Positions 44,803-55,627 of a stretch of 64,000 bases of DNA are shown here, piece by piece. A program made the translations under genes and the position numbers. Positions within the stretch are counted from its first letter, which is position 1, and the number at the start of each line of letters is the position of its first letter. Source of the stretch: Camillea tinctor. Lineage: Eukaryota; Ascomycota; Sordariomycetes; Xylariales; Xylariaceae. The stretch is from assembly GCA_022578605.1 (NCBI GenBank), contig MU394099.1:391-64390 (forward strand), given 5' to 3'. Below the pieces are notes generated by a model. That model was not told the origin of the DNA and ran no database searches. It saw only the letters and a program-made list of their open reading frames with translations.

Positions 44803-46957
44803 TCTTTACGAGGGCTAGCCCCCCCTTAACAATCTTATATGGTATTGTTGTGTGCAACGTTTTTTCAACCGACCCAAATTCCAGCATCGCTTATCAAGAC
44901 ATGTACTTCCACTCCCTTGCATGCTCTTAATACCTCGCTGGTATCTCTTAATGATTTTCAATTGCTCAGAAGAAGGATACAGAAAGAGGAAAAGGGAGAG
45001 ACGGTGAGGTAGAAGAGGAGAATTCGAAGGAAAGAAGAAGAAGAAGAAGAAGCAAAAGAAAAAGAGATGGGAGCTTCGGCTTTTTACATGGATGGGTGGC
45101 CTTTCTTGCTTTTTTTTTCTCCCCTCCATTATCAGCTTGCTCTTTCTGTCTTGCGGTTCCATGTGCGACTGGTGGCATCGCGACCGCTTTCTAACGGGAA
45201 AGGTACAGGCTTCTATTTTCTCTCATCTCGAGGACTTTTTTTTTTTCCTCAAAAACAAAGGCGTAATAACGGAAACTCAAGTGTGTACTCTTAGTGATTT
45301 GCGAATTCCAAATTCTGCGGGAGGGCGGCTTTACAACCCAAGGGTTTTTTGTTTTAAGGAGAACTCGGGCAAACCAGATTTTAAGGGAAGGGTCCTTTTT
45401 TCGGTTTTCTCCTTGTTTTTTTTTTCCTCATCGTCATCTCTCTATTGTCTCTTACACTTTTTTCCTTCGAAACTCACTGGGCATGGTGGGCTTTCGTCTT
45501 TTTTTCAGGAAAAAAGGTCAATAGCAGCAAAATTCAAGCGGCGGCGAAGGCGGTTTTTGTTTATTCTCTCTTCTCCCCCTGGAATTCCCGAGTCCCCACG
45601 GAAACCAACCAAAGTCTTGAAACAAGAGAACAAAATCATCACATACCTAATATAGCCATTGGGGGAGGAAATCGGTCAACGGGGAATTGGTTGAGGAGGA
45701 AAAGAAAAAAGAAAAGAAAAGAAAAACAAGAGAAAGGAAAGAAACAAAAAAGTGTGCAAAGAAGGCTCTTGCTCCTCCTATCCCCCCCAATGTATCCAGA
45801 TACTTAATGTCTTGCGACTATCTACCTACCTGCCTACCTACGTAATCGTAGGATTGCTCGTCTCTCCTTCCTTCCCTTCCCTTCCCTTCCCTCCCGCTTC
45901 TCCACATCATATCAATAGATTTCCACTAGATGGGAAACTACCTAGGTAGACGAGACCCCGAAAGTTTCGGTCTAACATGATAACTACTTACCCTACTGGT
46001 TACCTACTACCTTAGGGAAGGACGGAAGGGCAGGAGGGGGGAAAAGAAGATAGGGTGGTTCTTTTCTTTCTGCGAAAGATATCTAGGTAAAAGAAAAAAA
46101 CGAAGAAGCAAAACTTAGGGTTAACACTATTTGCGCTAGCATATAATAAGAGGAAACGGGAAAGGGAAAGGGAATCAAAGGGGGGATAGGAGGGGAATTA
46201 TCTATTGTGAAAAGGGATTAGGGGAACCCCCAGATCATGAGATTCTGAAGTGTGCATGTCATATATATATATATATACGTATATATACATATATATTTCC
46301 CCCCCACCCGTCCGGTTGACTGGCATGGTGAATGAATGCATTAGTCGCGGCGATGCTGGGTTTGGTGGGGTGTTGCTTATAGGGGGTGTACTGGCTTCGG
46401 TAGAGGTATGTATGTTCGGCGACTCCTGGCCTGGGAGATGTACGTAGACATTCTCGGCCAGAAGTACCATCACACCTCGTGAACTATGTGTTTAGGCGAG
46501 TACCTACGCATTCATTCATGACGTGTATCTGTGTGGAAGAGCACCGGTGCTTCTTGCCTTCTAGTATAGTAAGGATACCTAGTAGACCTAGCCCATTCTC
46601 TCACTTGATACCTCATTGGGGGAGCGGAGCGACTTGACCAGATAGGGGTGGAATGGAAAACTCGGGATTCGGATCCCGGACTTGGGCAGATACATACCTG
46701 CCTAGTTACTTACCTGCTTAACCGTTGTGTCGGGAGCGTCAATACGATGAATGGGATGGGGAGGTGTAGAATATGCTTTACTAAATGGTACAGGACATCA
46801 CTCAACGAGAGAGAGGGTAATCAACGCGCGTAACGTGTTACATATCGGCGGATCTGCAATATCCTAGGATATGTTGTGCTTCCTTTCACATATATCTAGT
46901 TAGCTTCTACCCCCCTTTCCTTTCCTTTCCTCCCCCTAATCCCTAAGTTAGATAACA
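44803..46957. other. Long intergenic region with low-complexity tracts
   Basis: T-rich and A/G-rich tracts alternate (GAAGAA at 45036-45062, T runs near 45110 and 45240, AAAAGAAAAG at 45700-45725), and a TA-rich microsatellite is at 46261-46299. The open frames here are by-products of these tracts. No gene supported. Confidence 0.5.
46261..46299. repeat. (TA)n microsatellite
   Basis: TATATATATATATATACG, then TATATATACATATATATTT: an interrupted TA dinucleotide repeat in intergenic DNA. Confidence 0.75.
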
Positions 46958-47545
46958 TTAAACCTCATAATACCCCACAACAGCCCCCTCCACCAACCCC
47001 GCTAACCCCGCCTTCGCCGCGCTGTGCGCCGGGTCAACGGACGCGTAGAAGTCCCGGTCCGCCACGCTGTCGAACTCGGCGGTGAAGATATGCGATGCGC
47101 CGCCCTGTGGGGTTAAGCCGCAGTTAGATACGGTGTGCCCGCCTTTTATCAGCGGATCGGGCGGCTCTGGGGGGAGAGGGAGAGGGGCAAGCGGGGGGGG
47201 GGGGGAAGAGTAAATAGAGGATGATGGAAAGACGGACCTGGCCAGCGTCGGCGGAGATGTTCTTCCCGCCGGTTAGGGACCGGATGTAGGGCTTTCCGGT
47301 CTGCGGGTGGATGCACGTGTCTTTGAGGCCCAGGACACGGGACCATGCCTGGATGGGTTAGCGGGATTGCGGATGTAGCGGGTGTTGGGAGAAGCAAGGC
47401 TGGAGGAAGAGAGAGAGAGAGAGAGAGAGAAAGGGGGGGGAAGGGGAAGGGGAAGAAGGGAGAGGGAAAGATAACTTACTTCGTCGACAGCCTCGGGGTT
47501 GGCGTCGGGTTTGAAGGTTAAGAAGACGATGTGGCGTACCGGCAT
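46958..47545 (-). CDS. Dabb (stress-responsive A/B barrel) domain protein
   Basis: Three exons (47545-47480, 47348-47238, 47104-46958), all phase 0, give 107 residues, the usual size for a one-domain dimeric alpha-beta barrel. Family signs are MPVRHIVFLTFKPDANPEAVDE at the start (strand 1, with the typical HIVFLTF), a middle GLKDTCIH...YIRSLTGGKNIS, and SHIFTAEFDSVADRDFYASV followed by DPAHSAAKAGL (the conserved D-P-x-H motif) and VVGYYEV at the end. Related proteins include plant stress proteins and olivetolic-acid-cyclase-like enzymes; in fungi most are uncharacterised. Both introns hold purine or G-rich tracts (GGGG run near 47192, GA repeat near 47410). Cytosolic, no targeting signal. Confidence 0.88.
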
Positions 47546-49237
47546 TGTATCGGGGACTGGTTATGAAATAATGACGAGGAAAATAGGAGTAGTAAGTTTC
47601 TTGCTACGGTGAGTTTGTGTGGTCTTTTCGGGTTCATGGGAGTAGAAGATGTTGTTTAACTAGATATTTTATATGCGGGCGGTGGGGGAGGTTGAAGTGG
47701 GAGGTGGGATATAGCTTACAAATCACATACCGATGATGCCGTCTACTACCCCTAACCCGCTATGATGCAGTATTTTACATGGTATGCACGAGGTATAATA
47801 TCTTGATACTCCATCTCATAATCAGACTACAAGAATAAGTTGTGTCACGAGGGACCAAGCAAGTGCTTAGGCTAGGTAATCAATACGTTGTTGTGCCAGG
47901 AACTATGCTACAACTACGGATGTCACGGTTACCTATATACAGAAACCTTCTCTGTTCCTTTTTAACCCTTGAAAAGTTGCCTTAAGTACCTTTGGGAATT
48001 GTGAGAGAATTCGAAGATTGAGATATAGGAGTATAGGGATTACTGGCAAACAAAGGTCCTGATTGTATGTATATGTTTCGTACAGCGTGCACCCTTAGTT
48101 CTAGTTTCTCTCCCAGCAACTACAGGTTCTGCTCATACAAGGTACGCATCAAGATGGGTATCCCCCCTGGCATGATTTTGCTAGAGAAGAAACCGGTTAG
48201 CGAGGATGTAGATGAAAGCCCTTGTGGCATGGAATGAGAATATGATGGAATATAAGGCTTGCACAATTATTAGTCAGTATCGCTTCAGACACAAAGTCGG
48301 CTATACTCATCACATACGATATTGTCTGCTGGCTGAGTAAAAGAGGCGAGCTTGTTAAACTAGGCCTTGGCATTGAATGGTCGAAGACGTGTTGGCTTTC
48401 TATGATAGAGCTCTCAGATATGTCACAATATTCAAGCACAAATAAAGTCAATTTTGACAGCATTGTATATTCAACTGTTCAAGTCGGTAAGCAGCTTCCA
48501 TTGGTCTTTTGGCATCATTGTACGTGTCCATAGGACCTGTTGATTCCAGACAAGTAATACTCGAAAGTGATTTGATGCACGGGAATTATAAGTCATATCA
48601 TTCATGTTTGCGTCGAATAATAGTAGTAATGCACATAAAATTTCAGTGCTATATGGAGACATGTATTGCGTGTTCCCTACAAGGCAAACATGGCGACTAT
48701 GAGAGTTTCCAGAATACTAGGTTAGTAAACTACATATTCGAGATGAGCCTTAGTCACACCAATTAATTACAACCAGACCTTGTTGCGAATTATACATGCC
48801 TAACTCTGTGACTTCTAACACAGTTGAGTCTCTCGAACATGGTGTTTTCTCTCTGATTAACATCTATGGAGAAGTAACATATAAGGGGTTCATAACAACA
48901 CTGTCTCTTAGATTTCTAGTCATACATTTAGATATACGCTCAAACAAACACCTTCTTTTTTCTATAAATAAAGACATTCAATACCAGAATCCGGCCCAAA
49001 AACCAGCGTTGCAAATATCGCAAGAAGTCATACTCCTGCTAAGAGAAGGGGGTTTGCTCAGATATCAGCCCCAATCATGGATGACTTGCGCCGACTTGAG
49101 CATATCCGCACTTACGCCAGACAAACAGCAAATTAGTCGCATACCGATAGATCATCGAAAATGACTACCCCAGACTTGTATAGATATAGACTTACATGGA
49201 CTGAAAAGCACTCACGGAATTCATGACCTCTCCAGGG
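47546..49237. other. Intergenic, no confident gene
   Basis: About 1.7 kb of A/T-rich DNA. Frames at 48509-48766 and 48796-49164 (+) reach 85-122 codons but show no domain, and their base composition equals the surroundings. Confidence 0.45.
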
Positions 49238-49246
49238 TATATAAAG
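49238..49246 (+). promoter_or_regulatory. TATA box before hypothetical gene
   Basis: TATATAAAG lies 138 bp before the ATG at 49384, followed by a CT-rich leader (49252-49290). This is a good fungal core promoter and supports the downstream hypothetical gene. Confidence 0.5.
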
Positions 49247-49383
49247 CGGTTTTCTTCTCCCTATGCCTCTCTATCCCTTCCTTCCCCCTATACCACCACG
49301 AAGACCGATCCAACAAGAAGCTCTTGGTCACCATACCCTACTACATAAGCAAAAAAACCAGAAATACTAGAGAAACGGTCGCC

Positions 49384-49905
49384 ATGCCCGAATTCCACCG
49401 AGGCACAGCAGAATACCACCTCGTGGTCGACAAGCCCGCGGCCCCACTCTTCGAGGCCCTGTGCCGCTTGCTCAACGAAAGCAGCAGCGGGTCCGTATTA
49501 TCTCTCGAGGAAATCCGGCGGTCCCCCGAGCCATCCAGCCAGGGGGGGATTTTCTCCCGCTGCTGCCCCTGTGCACCGCACCCCGTGTTCCCGGGCGTTA
49601 GCATCGAGCTCGGGCCGTGGCAGATGACACCCCCTTTTCCGCACATCGCGGGCACAAGCGGCTCCGATCTGAGCGAGCCTGCGCGTTCGGGAGTAGACCC
49701 TGTGGGCTGTCGTGGCTGGGGTGATGATACCAAAGGCGTCCAGAGCGGACCAAAGGCGCTGGTACCTGTAGATCGCACACCGCGGCTCCTGGATGTGGCG
49801 GCTCCCCGGCGTCCGCGTCCGCGCCCGTCGCCTACTAAGCCGTTTCCGCCGCCGTACCCGGATCCGCCGAAGGGGAGGAGGGTGGACTATGCCAGGAAGG
49901 GGTAA
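49384..49905 (+). CDS. Hypothetical Pro/Arg-rich protein
   Basis: A frame of 173 codons starting at ATG 49384 (MPEFHRGTAEYHLVVDKPAA), preceded by a TATA box and CT-rich leader; upstream in-frame ATGs are less well placed. Residues 1-60 look like a folded domain (EYHLVVDKPAAPLFEALCRL, then SVLSLEEIRRSPE). The middle has a Cys cluster (FSRCCPCAPHP) and the end is Pro/Arg-rich (RRPRPRPSPTKPFPPPYPDP) with KGRRVDYARKG at the C-terminus. No family recognised. An undetected intron in the middle is possible. G/C content is clearly higher than in the flanks. Confidence 0.5.
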   Translation: MPEFHRGTAEYHLVVDKPAAPLFEALCRLLNESSSGSVLSLEEIRRSPEPSSQGGIFSRCCPCAPHPVFPGVSIELGPWQMTPPFPHIAGTSGSDLSEPARSGVDPVGCRGWGDDTKGVQSGPKALVPVDRTPRLLDVAAPRRPRPRPSPTKPFPPPYPDPPKGRRVDYARKG

Positions 49906-51092
49906 GGTCACTAGAGGGCTATTTGGTTTAAGCGGATGTGAGACGTGAGGTTTTCTAGGGAGTATGACTGACTATGGGTTGCTGAATGGCGGGCTGGGGT
50001 CGATGGATTGGCTTACTTACTCGTCATTATAACACCATCGTGGGGTTGTTTCTTATGTTTGTTTTGGATCATTTCATTTAGTATCTTATTTTCTATAGTT
50101 TATTCGTTGATTAACATTACACGCTATAAATAACATAATATTGGTATTCATAGCCCTGTATCCTATCTATTGCCTTTGCGCTCTTACTAGGTTATAGGGT
50201 CCTGTGAAATTTAACTACTATAAATGAGTGTTTCACAATGATGACGGCTTCATAATATAACACGTATTTTATTAGCGCTTTAGTATACCTCACGAGATTA
50301 GAAATTGTGTATATAACTTAGTCTTCAGTTAGTTGCGGCGGACGTCTTTGCAAAATGGGCGGTGATTTTTCAAGAGAGGGGCCACTCAGGGGTATGTCTA
50401 CCAGCTTAGAATATGCTTCCCCAGTATGAAAAACCCCATTAAGAATTATAAGTGAATGCTTACTGTCGCGAATACATGAGGTATTTCTCAGCTGATCTCA
50501 TATATAGGTGCCGGGTAATGAAGGGTTTATATTGGACTCACGCCTCTGTCCTCAGACGTCTATGTCAGTATATGTTGTGCTGTGCCTAGGGAAGTTCAAG
50601 TCAAGCTTATACTAAACCATTAGATCTTAGCGATACATGTATGAAGAGGTGGATACTAGTCAAACATATCGACTATAACAGACATTCCGGATAATGCATG
50701 ATGTGCACTGCGGTCCTCGATTATGCAATTCAAGCGTTGGATTTTGCTGATCGGCTTCTGGTGTTAATAGCCGATCGTGGTACCTATGTAATTACGCTGC
50801 GAGATCGGTGGAAAGCGTGACTCTAGAGTCATAATCGTATAGAGTCATAATCGTATAGAGTCATAATCGTATAGACTAGATTAATAACCTTTGGGCATCC
50901 GTGACTAGACGAGAGTCTCATACCAGAAGACTGCTGATTAATACCTTGGCCAAAATTGCAACAGTTCAACGACACCGGTCACCATCAAGGTGGACCTACA
51001 GCACGAGATTTTTACAAGGGGTCCAGAATATAGATCAGTTCGAGTCGGTACTATTATAAGTCATACTACTTAGGGGTTACTTGAAGTGAACC
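49906..51092. other. Intergenic, no gene seen
   Basis: A/T-rich DNA between the hypothetical gene and the dehydrogenase gene. It contains the 16-bp tandem repeat listed next. Confidence 0.5.
50825..50872. repeat. 16-bp tandem repeat, three copies
   Basis: The unit AGAGTCATAATCGTAT is repeated three times head to tail without mismatch. It lies about 220 bp before the dehydrogenase start and so may be in its promoter. Confidence 0.8.
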
Positions 51093-52166
51093 ATGGCTGA
51101 GGTAAACGGCGTACCACCTACTCCCGAGAAGCCGACAGTTTTACTGGTACTCTCACCCGTCCATGGAGACAGCGATACTCCAGAATGGAAACGACTATAC
51201 GAGAGATTCAACGTGATCCAGTACGACTGCAAGACGATCGATGAATTCTGCGAGCGGCTCAAGCCAGGGGGCCCTTACTCAAAGATCAACGCCATCCTGC
51301 GAACAGGTTGGCTGAAAGCCGGCCCGTTCGCGGACCAGCAGCTATTCCGCGGACAGCCCGTCGAGTTCTTCCCCCCATCGCTGAAGTTCATCGCCTGCAC
51401 GGGTCACGGGTACGACGCCGCGGATATCGATGCTCTCTCGGAGAAGGGCATCGCGTATGCCAACACCCCGGACACCTGCACAGAGCCGGTCGCCAACACA
51501 GCCCTCCATCTCATACTGAACACCTACCGGTACTTCACGCTGGCAGAACACTACACGCGGACGGACCAGTGGATGGGCAGCCGGGAGATTGGGCCGGTGG
51601 CGATCGAGCCGGCAGGGCAGGTCCTGGGCGTAGTCGGGCTCGGTGACATCGGCGTGGCCATCGCCCGGAAGGCGGCGTATGCGCTCGATATGAAGATTCA
51701 TTATCATAACCGTAACCCGCGCCCCGACCTGGAGGCCAAGCTGCCGGAAGGCGCTACATTTCACAGCTCCCTGGAGTCCCTCATGGACGTCGCCGACTGC
51801 ATCTGCCTCGCGTGCCCGCTGACCGAAGCGACGCGGCATATGATCTCGGGGCCGCTGCTCGCGAGGGTGAAGGACCGGCAGATCAGGATCGTCAACATCG
51901 CGCGTGGGGGGCTGATCGATGAAGATGCTCTGCTGGATGCTATGGATAAGGGACAGGTCGTCGGGGTCGGACTCGACGTGCACGCGAACGAGCCAGGAGT
52001 CAATCCCCGGCTCCGGGACAACTACCGGACGACTTTGCTACCGCACATCGGCGTCGCTTCGCGGACGACTTGGAACAACTTCGACAGGGTCAATATTACG
52101 AACCTCGACGAGTTCTTCTTTGGGGACAGGGACAGGGTTACATTAGTTAATCGCACGCGTATATAA
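51093..52166 (+). CDS. D-2-hydroxyacid dehydrogenase, NAD(P)-dependent
   Basis: Reversibly reduces a 2-keto acid (glyoxylate, hydroxypyruvate or similar) to the D-2-hydroxy acid. A single exon of 357 residues, normal for the family. The NAD-binding motif GLGDIG is at 182-187 in VVGLGDIGVAIARKA. The catalytic residues are visible: R271 (VNIARGGLID), E300 (HANEPGV) and H318 (LPHIGVAS). The N-terminal substrate domain shows FIACTGHGYDAADIDALSEK and IAYANTPDTCTEPVANTALH. The acidic residue after the second strand is replaced by HNRNPR, which points to NADPH rather than NADH. It is at the left edge of the proposed catabolic cluster, tail to tail with the Zn2Cys6 regulator gene. Confidence 0.93.
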   Translation: MAEVNGVPPTPEKPTVLLVLSPVHGDSDTPEWKRLYERFNVIQYDCKTIDEFCERLKPGGPYSKINAILRTGWLKAGPFADQQLFRGQPVEFFPPSLKFIACTGHGYDAADIDALSEKGIAYANTPDTCTEPVANTALHLILNTYRYFTLAEHYTRTDQWMGSREIGPVAIEPAGQVLGVVGLGDIGVAIARKAAYALDMKIHYHNRNPRPDLEAKLPEGATFHSSLESLMDVADCICLACPLTEATRHMISGPLLARVKDRQIRIVNIARGGLIDEDALLDAMDKGQVVGVGLDVHANEPGVNPRLRDNYRTTLLPHIGVASRTTWNNFDRVNITNLDEFFFGDRDRVTLVNRTRI

Positions 52167-52459
52167 ATAGATAACTGAGCTAGCTACCTAATTTTTTGTT
52201 CTGGGAAATGAGATACTTTTCCGCCCACACGCTATTTACCTTCCGCCCTCATGTACGTACGTTAGATCGTTTCAAGTGTATACCACCACCTTCGAATTCG
52301 CCACCCCAGGCTCCGTGAAGTGTGTCGTTACAGGAAAGAGAAACAAAAAGGGAGGACGATCTTTACTGGAGCTACCGTATAAAGTGCTCTCAGCCTTAAG
52401 AAAGTGTTACCTCAAAGTGACCAGGACGAAAGAACTGGCCCGGTACGAACAGTAAAAAA

Positions 52460-54949
52460 TCAGATGAAATCGGTATTGTCTAAAGCAAGAGACCACTCGC
52501 TATATTCATGGGCTGGCGTGTCCAACCCGACCGGACTCCACGAGTCATCAAAGTTTCCCAAAAAGTCCTGCAAAAATGGCGCATCAAGCGGCGCGCTTGA
52601 AAGAGTTTGGCCAGCCTGAGGGTTTATACTAGCCCAATTCGTCGGCGTCGTAGGTACGGCTCCATTGTCGGGGCGCATCTCCCCCTTAGTGTCGCGCGTG
52701 ACATTAGCAGCGAACGTCCCCGTCGAAGTGACATAGCCCCTCATGGAGCCGGAGAGCAGACCGGCGCTCGATGTCTTCATCTTGTCGACGTCCTTCCGCA
52801 CTGCAGTTAGCCTCTGGTGGAACTCTCGGGCCGGCAGATTGCCGTCGTCGACCATGGACTGAAGAAGAGCTAGGGAGAGGGTGATGGCATCACTGTCGGA
52901 TTGGTTGGCCCGCAGCGCGTCGGACATCATCAGAACCACCGTACAGGAGAACGTGAATTGTGCATCGAAATACCCAAACGTCGCGATGTTCCCGTCCGCC
53001 CACAACTGGCCGAGGAGGTTCGCCGATGCCCTAGCAGCGTATATGCACGCCTCGCTCAAGGCTATCGTCATAGGCGACAGCGGCTTGTTCGTGTGCTTGG
53101 GGCTCATTGCTTGATCGCATTTCACGTGGTAGTTGAACACGTGAAGCAGTACGGGACGGGTTGTTAGGATAATACACTACACCATATTGTTAACAAGCTT
53201 TGTACCAAGATGTCGGCATGCTAATTTCTAACCTGGTTGAAATGGAGCCGCAGTGAGGCCACAGAGCGTGAGCCATATGACGGAAATCGGTTGTGATCTA
53301 GTTTGAGCTCGACAGGCAGCTCGGTCTCCCATTGCTTGAGACTGTTCAGAATGGTGTGGACGCTTCGCACGAAGTCTTTCGGGCGCTGAGTGGCGACTCC
53401 ATATAAGCTCAATATCGATCCCATAATACGCGCGAGCTGGATATTGGCGATTAACTGCTTGGCGTCCACGAAATCATCTGCCTCTTCTGCTGACAAGCCG
53501 TCCGCAGAAGGTAAAGGGGCATCGATATCCTCGTCTCGAATCATGGGCGCATGCCCAAGCTTGGAACTACATACCCGATCAAAGGCGTAGACAGTCCACC
53601 AGACTCTCCTTCGGTTTTCGATCTCTACCGGGCTAATGCTAGGATCGTATGAGATGTTTCGGTGCAGTCCAAGTGTGACGCTGAGACGTAGTGCTAAACC
53701 AGCATATGTGTACGCTGTGTTTTTTCGATTCAGAGCATGCGAATAAAATGACTATGACTTATTAGTTATGTGTATATATATTACGGACGAATTAAAGGGG
53801 TGGGGTGTCGGCGGATTTCCTCAATACTCCTCCTATAATATGATTCTGTAAAAAAGAAAGCAAATAAGTAGATCACATACCAGTAAAAGAAGCGTCTCAA
53901 TGTATTCCACATCGGGCTCTTCGTACTTCTCCTGGAATAACGATACCGCCTGAAGAAAGAAGTTCGTGCCAGGGACCTTTCTTTCCCCCTGGTCATTGGA
54001 CCCCGTCCTTTTCAGATACAACTCACCCAGTGCCAAGACGACAAATAGTTGACACAGCACCATGGGGCTGGCCTTGGTGGGATCCAGATATGCCTGGTTC
54101 ACCTTCTCAAGAAATGACTTCTTTCTCAGTAAGTGATAGTCGTGCCCGACAAATCGCAGCACGACCTGTACGAGCACCTGCGTATAGGCGCGACTGGGTA
54201 GCATGTAACGTGCATCAAGTGAACGAAGTAGACTCGGATGCTTGACCATCGGAATCATATGCGGTGTCTTTTTCAGCTCACTGTCAGGGGCATTTGAACT
54301 CAGTCGAGTCGCGAACGCTGTGCACGCAGCGCCGCCTATGTAAACCGGTCTAGATGATGTGCCATCTTTCTCGGACAAAACCCGGTTCTCCAAGAGCGGG
54401 TTAGCAACGTCAGCAGTCGCTTCATCCTCATCGCTCGTATTATCAGTTGGATCAGTTGCCGTAATGCTAGGAGCACTGGCTAGCTGTTCCGTGACGGCCG
54501 GGCTGGGGAGGGGTGCTACGGCATTTACAGCCTTTTTTAACTGAGCATTCTCAGCTTCGAGCTTGTCGATATAGCTGATCGCCCGTGTTAGTCGTTTTCA
54601 TTGACACATAGTAATAATAAGCTGCCGAGGCCATGCGGAGAAAATGGGGGTTGTCACCTTTCTAGGACTGTGACCTTCCGCTCGCGGTTGGGATATGTGC
54701 ACCCAGAGCCATTACCAGATCTTATACAACCTCGGCAAGGCTTGTCCCCCGTGCATTTGGTTTTTTGCGTATGGCATCGACTGTGAGAGATTTAAAAATT
54801 GGTTTATTGTCCTTCATAGAAAGGGGTGGTTTGTTTACATCTGTCTGTCTTAGGTACTATACTCACCTACACGCAACATAGCTTCGCTTTGGCCGCTTTG
54901 CCGGTCTCGGAGACACAGCACTGTCACCATCAACTTCAGATGAAGGCAT
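52460..54949 (-). CDS. Zn2Cys6 transcription factor with fungal_trans domain
   Basis: A nuclear, probably pathway-specific activator. Five exons (54949-54867, 54780-54658, 54574-53881, 53751-53233, 53176-52460) close in frame to 711 residues. The zinc cluster is C27-x2-C30-x6-C37-x5-C43-x2-C46-x8-C55, split by the first intron, with a basic stretch before it (RPAKRPKRSY). A short coiled coil (SYIDKLEAENAQLKKAV) gives dimerisation, and an acidic region follows (DNTSDEDEAT). The fungal_trans middle-homology region spans exons 3-5; its hallmark NTAYTYAGLALRLSVTLGLH is followed by ENRRRVWWTVYAFDR. The C-terminus (about 630-711) is Asn/Pro/Ala-rich and may activate transcription. The gene is between the dehydrogenase and transporter genes, which makes it the likely regulator of the cluster. 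Confidence 0.93.
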
Positions 54950-55627
54950 AATTCGCCAAGAAAACCGAGTCCAGTGCAATAAAATATGAATAAATTTCAA
55001 TGCTTTGAAGGGTTAGGTGAGTTTGACTAGATGCAGTCTATAGAAAGTAAAATAGGGGGTGGGGGAGGGGGGGTTCGATGAGTCTGATAAATGTTGAATT
55101 GCTTTTGGTTTCTTGTCTCAAACTAAATTCCCGTAATTGTAATTGTGTAGGTTAGTGGGTTAGAGCTTGAGATGAACTTGAAATGTTCAACTAAAAGGAT
55201 AAGCCACTCACTTCAACTTTCTATGTCCTTAAGAGGAGACTTCTGTGTCATCGAATAACAACCCGCGTCAACCCCGACGCTAGAACTACCTACTTGGTGC
55301 TAGACTATGGGGTAATGGTAGGGGACCCCCCATGGCTCGGTGTATCTGATAACATGGACTTATCTCTCTTTATCGCATGTTCCTGAGTTCATATCAAATA
55401 CTATTACGTCCCACACCTGTTCCACACCTATAAACATGCTAGTAAGAGTAGTAATAGACTATCGTCTAGTGGCTTTGCACTATACAAGTTACATAGTATA
55501 AGTTACATACAAATAACGCATGATAAGTTATCTTGAGTCTTATCAACAACTCGCCCCCCCGAACTTGATAACTTGATGCTCGTCTTTTCCTCTTCCCCTT
55601 GTTAACGTTACAAGTTATTACAAGCTA
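54950..55627. other. Promoter of the regulator gene and 3' flank of the transporter
   Basis: No gene seen. A/T-rich with a G-run (GGGGGTGGGGGAGGGG) near 55054-55072 and direct repeats of ATAAGTTACATA near 55478-55510 and of ACAAGTTATT/ACAAGCTATT near 55609-55637. Confidence 0.5.

Noticed and set aside
45062..45807. Overlapping plus-strand frames rich in Phe and Ser
   Set aside because: They are generated by T-rich and AAAAG tracts in the 3' flank; no protein features.
48796..49164. 122-codon plus-strand frame
   Set aside because: Long for chance, but A/T-rich at all positions and without recognisable motifs, promoter signs or secretion signal.
50825..50872. Tandem 16-mers considered as a CRISPR-like array
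   Set aside because: Head-to-tail with no spacers and only three copies; a simple tandem repeat in a eukaryotic genome.
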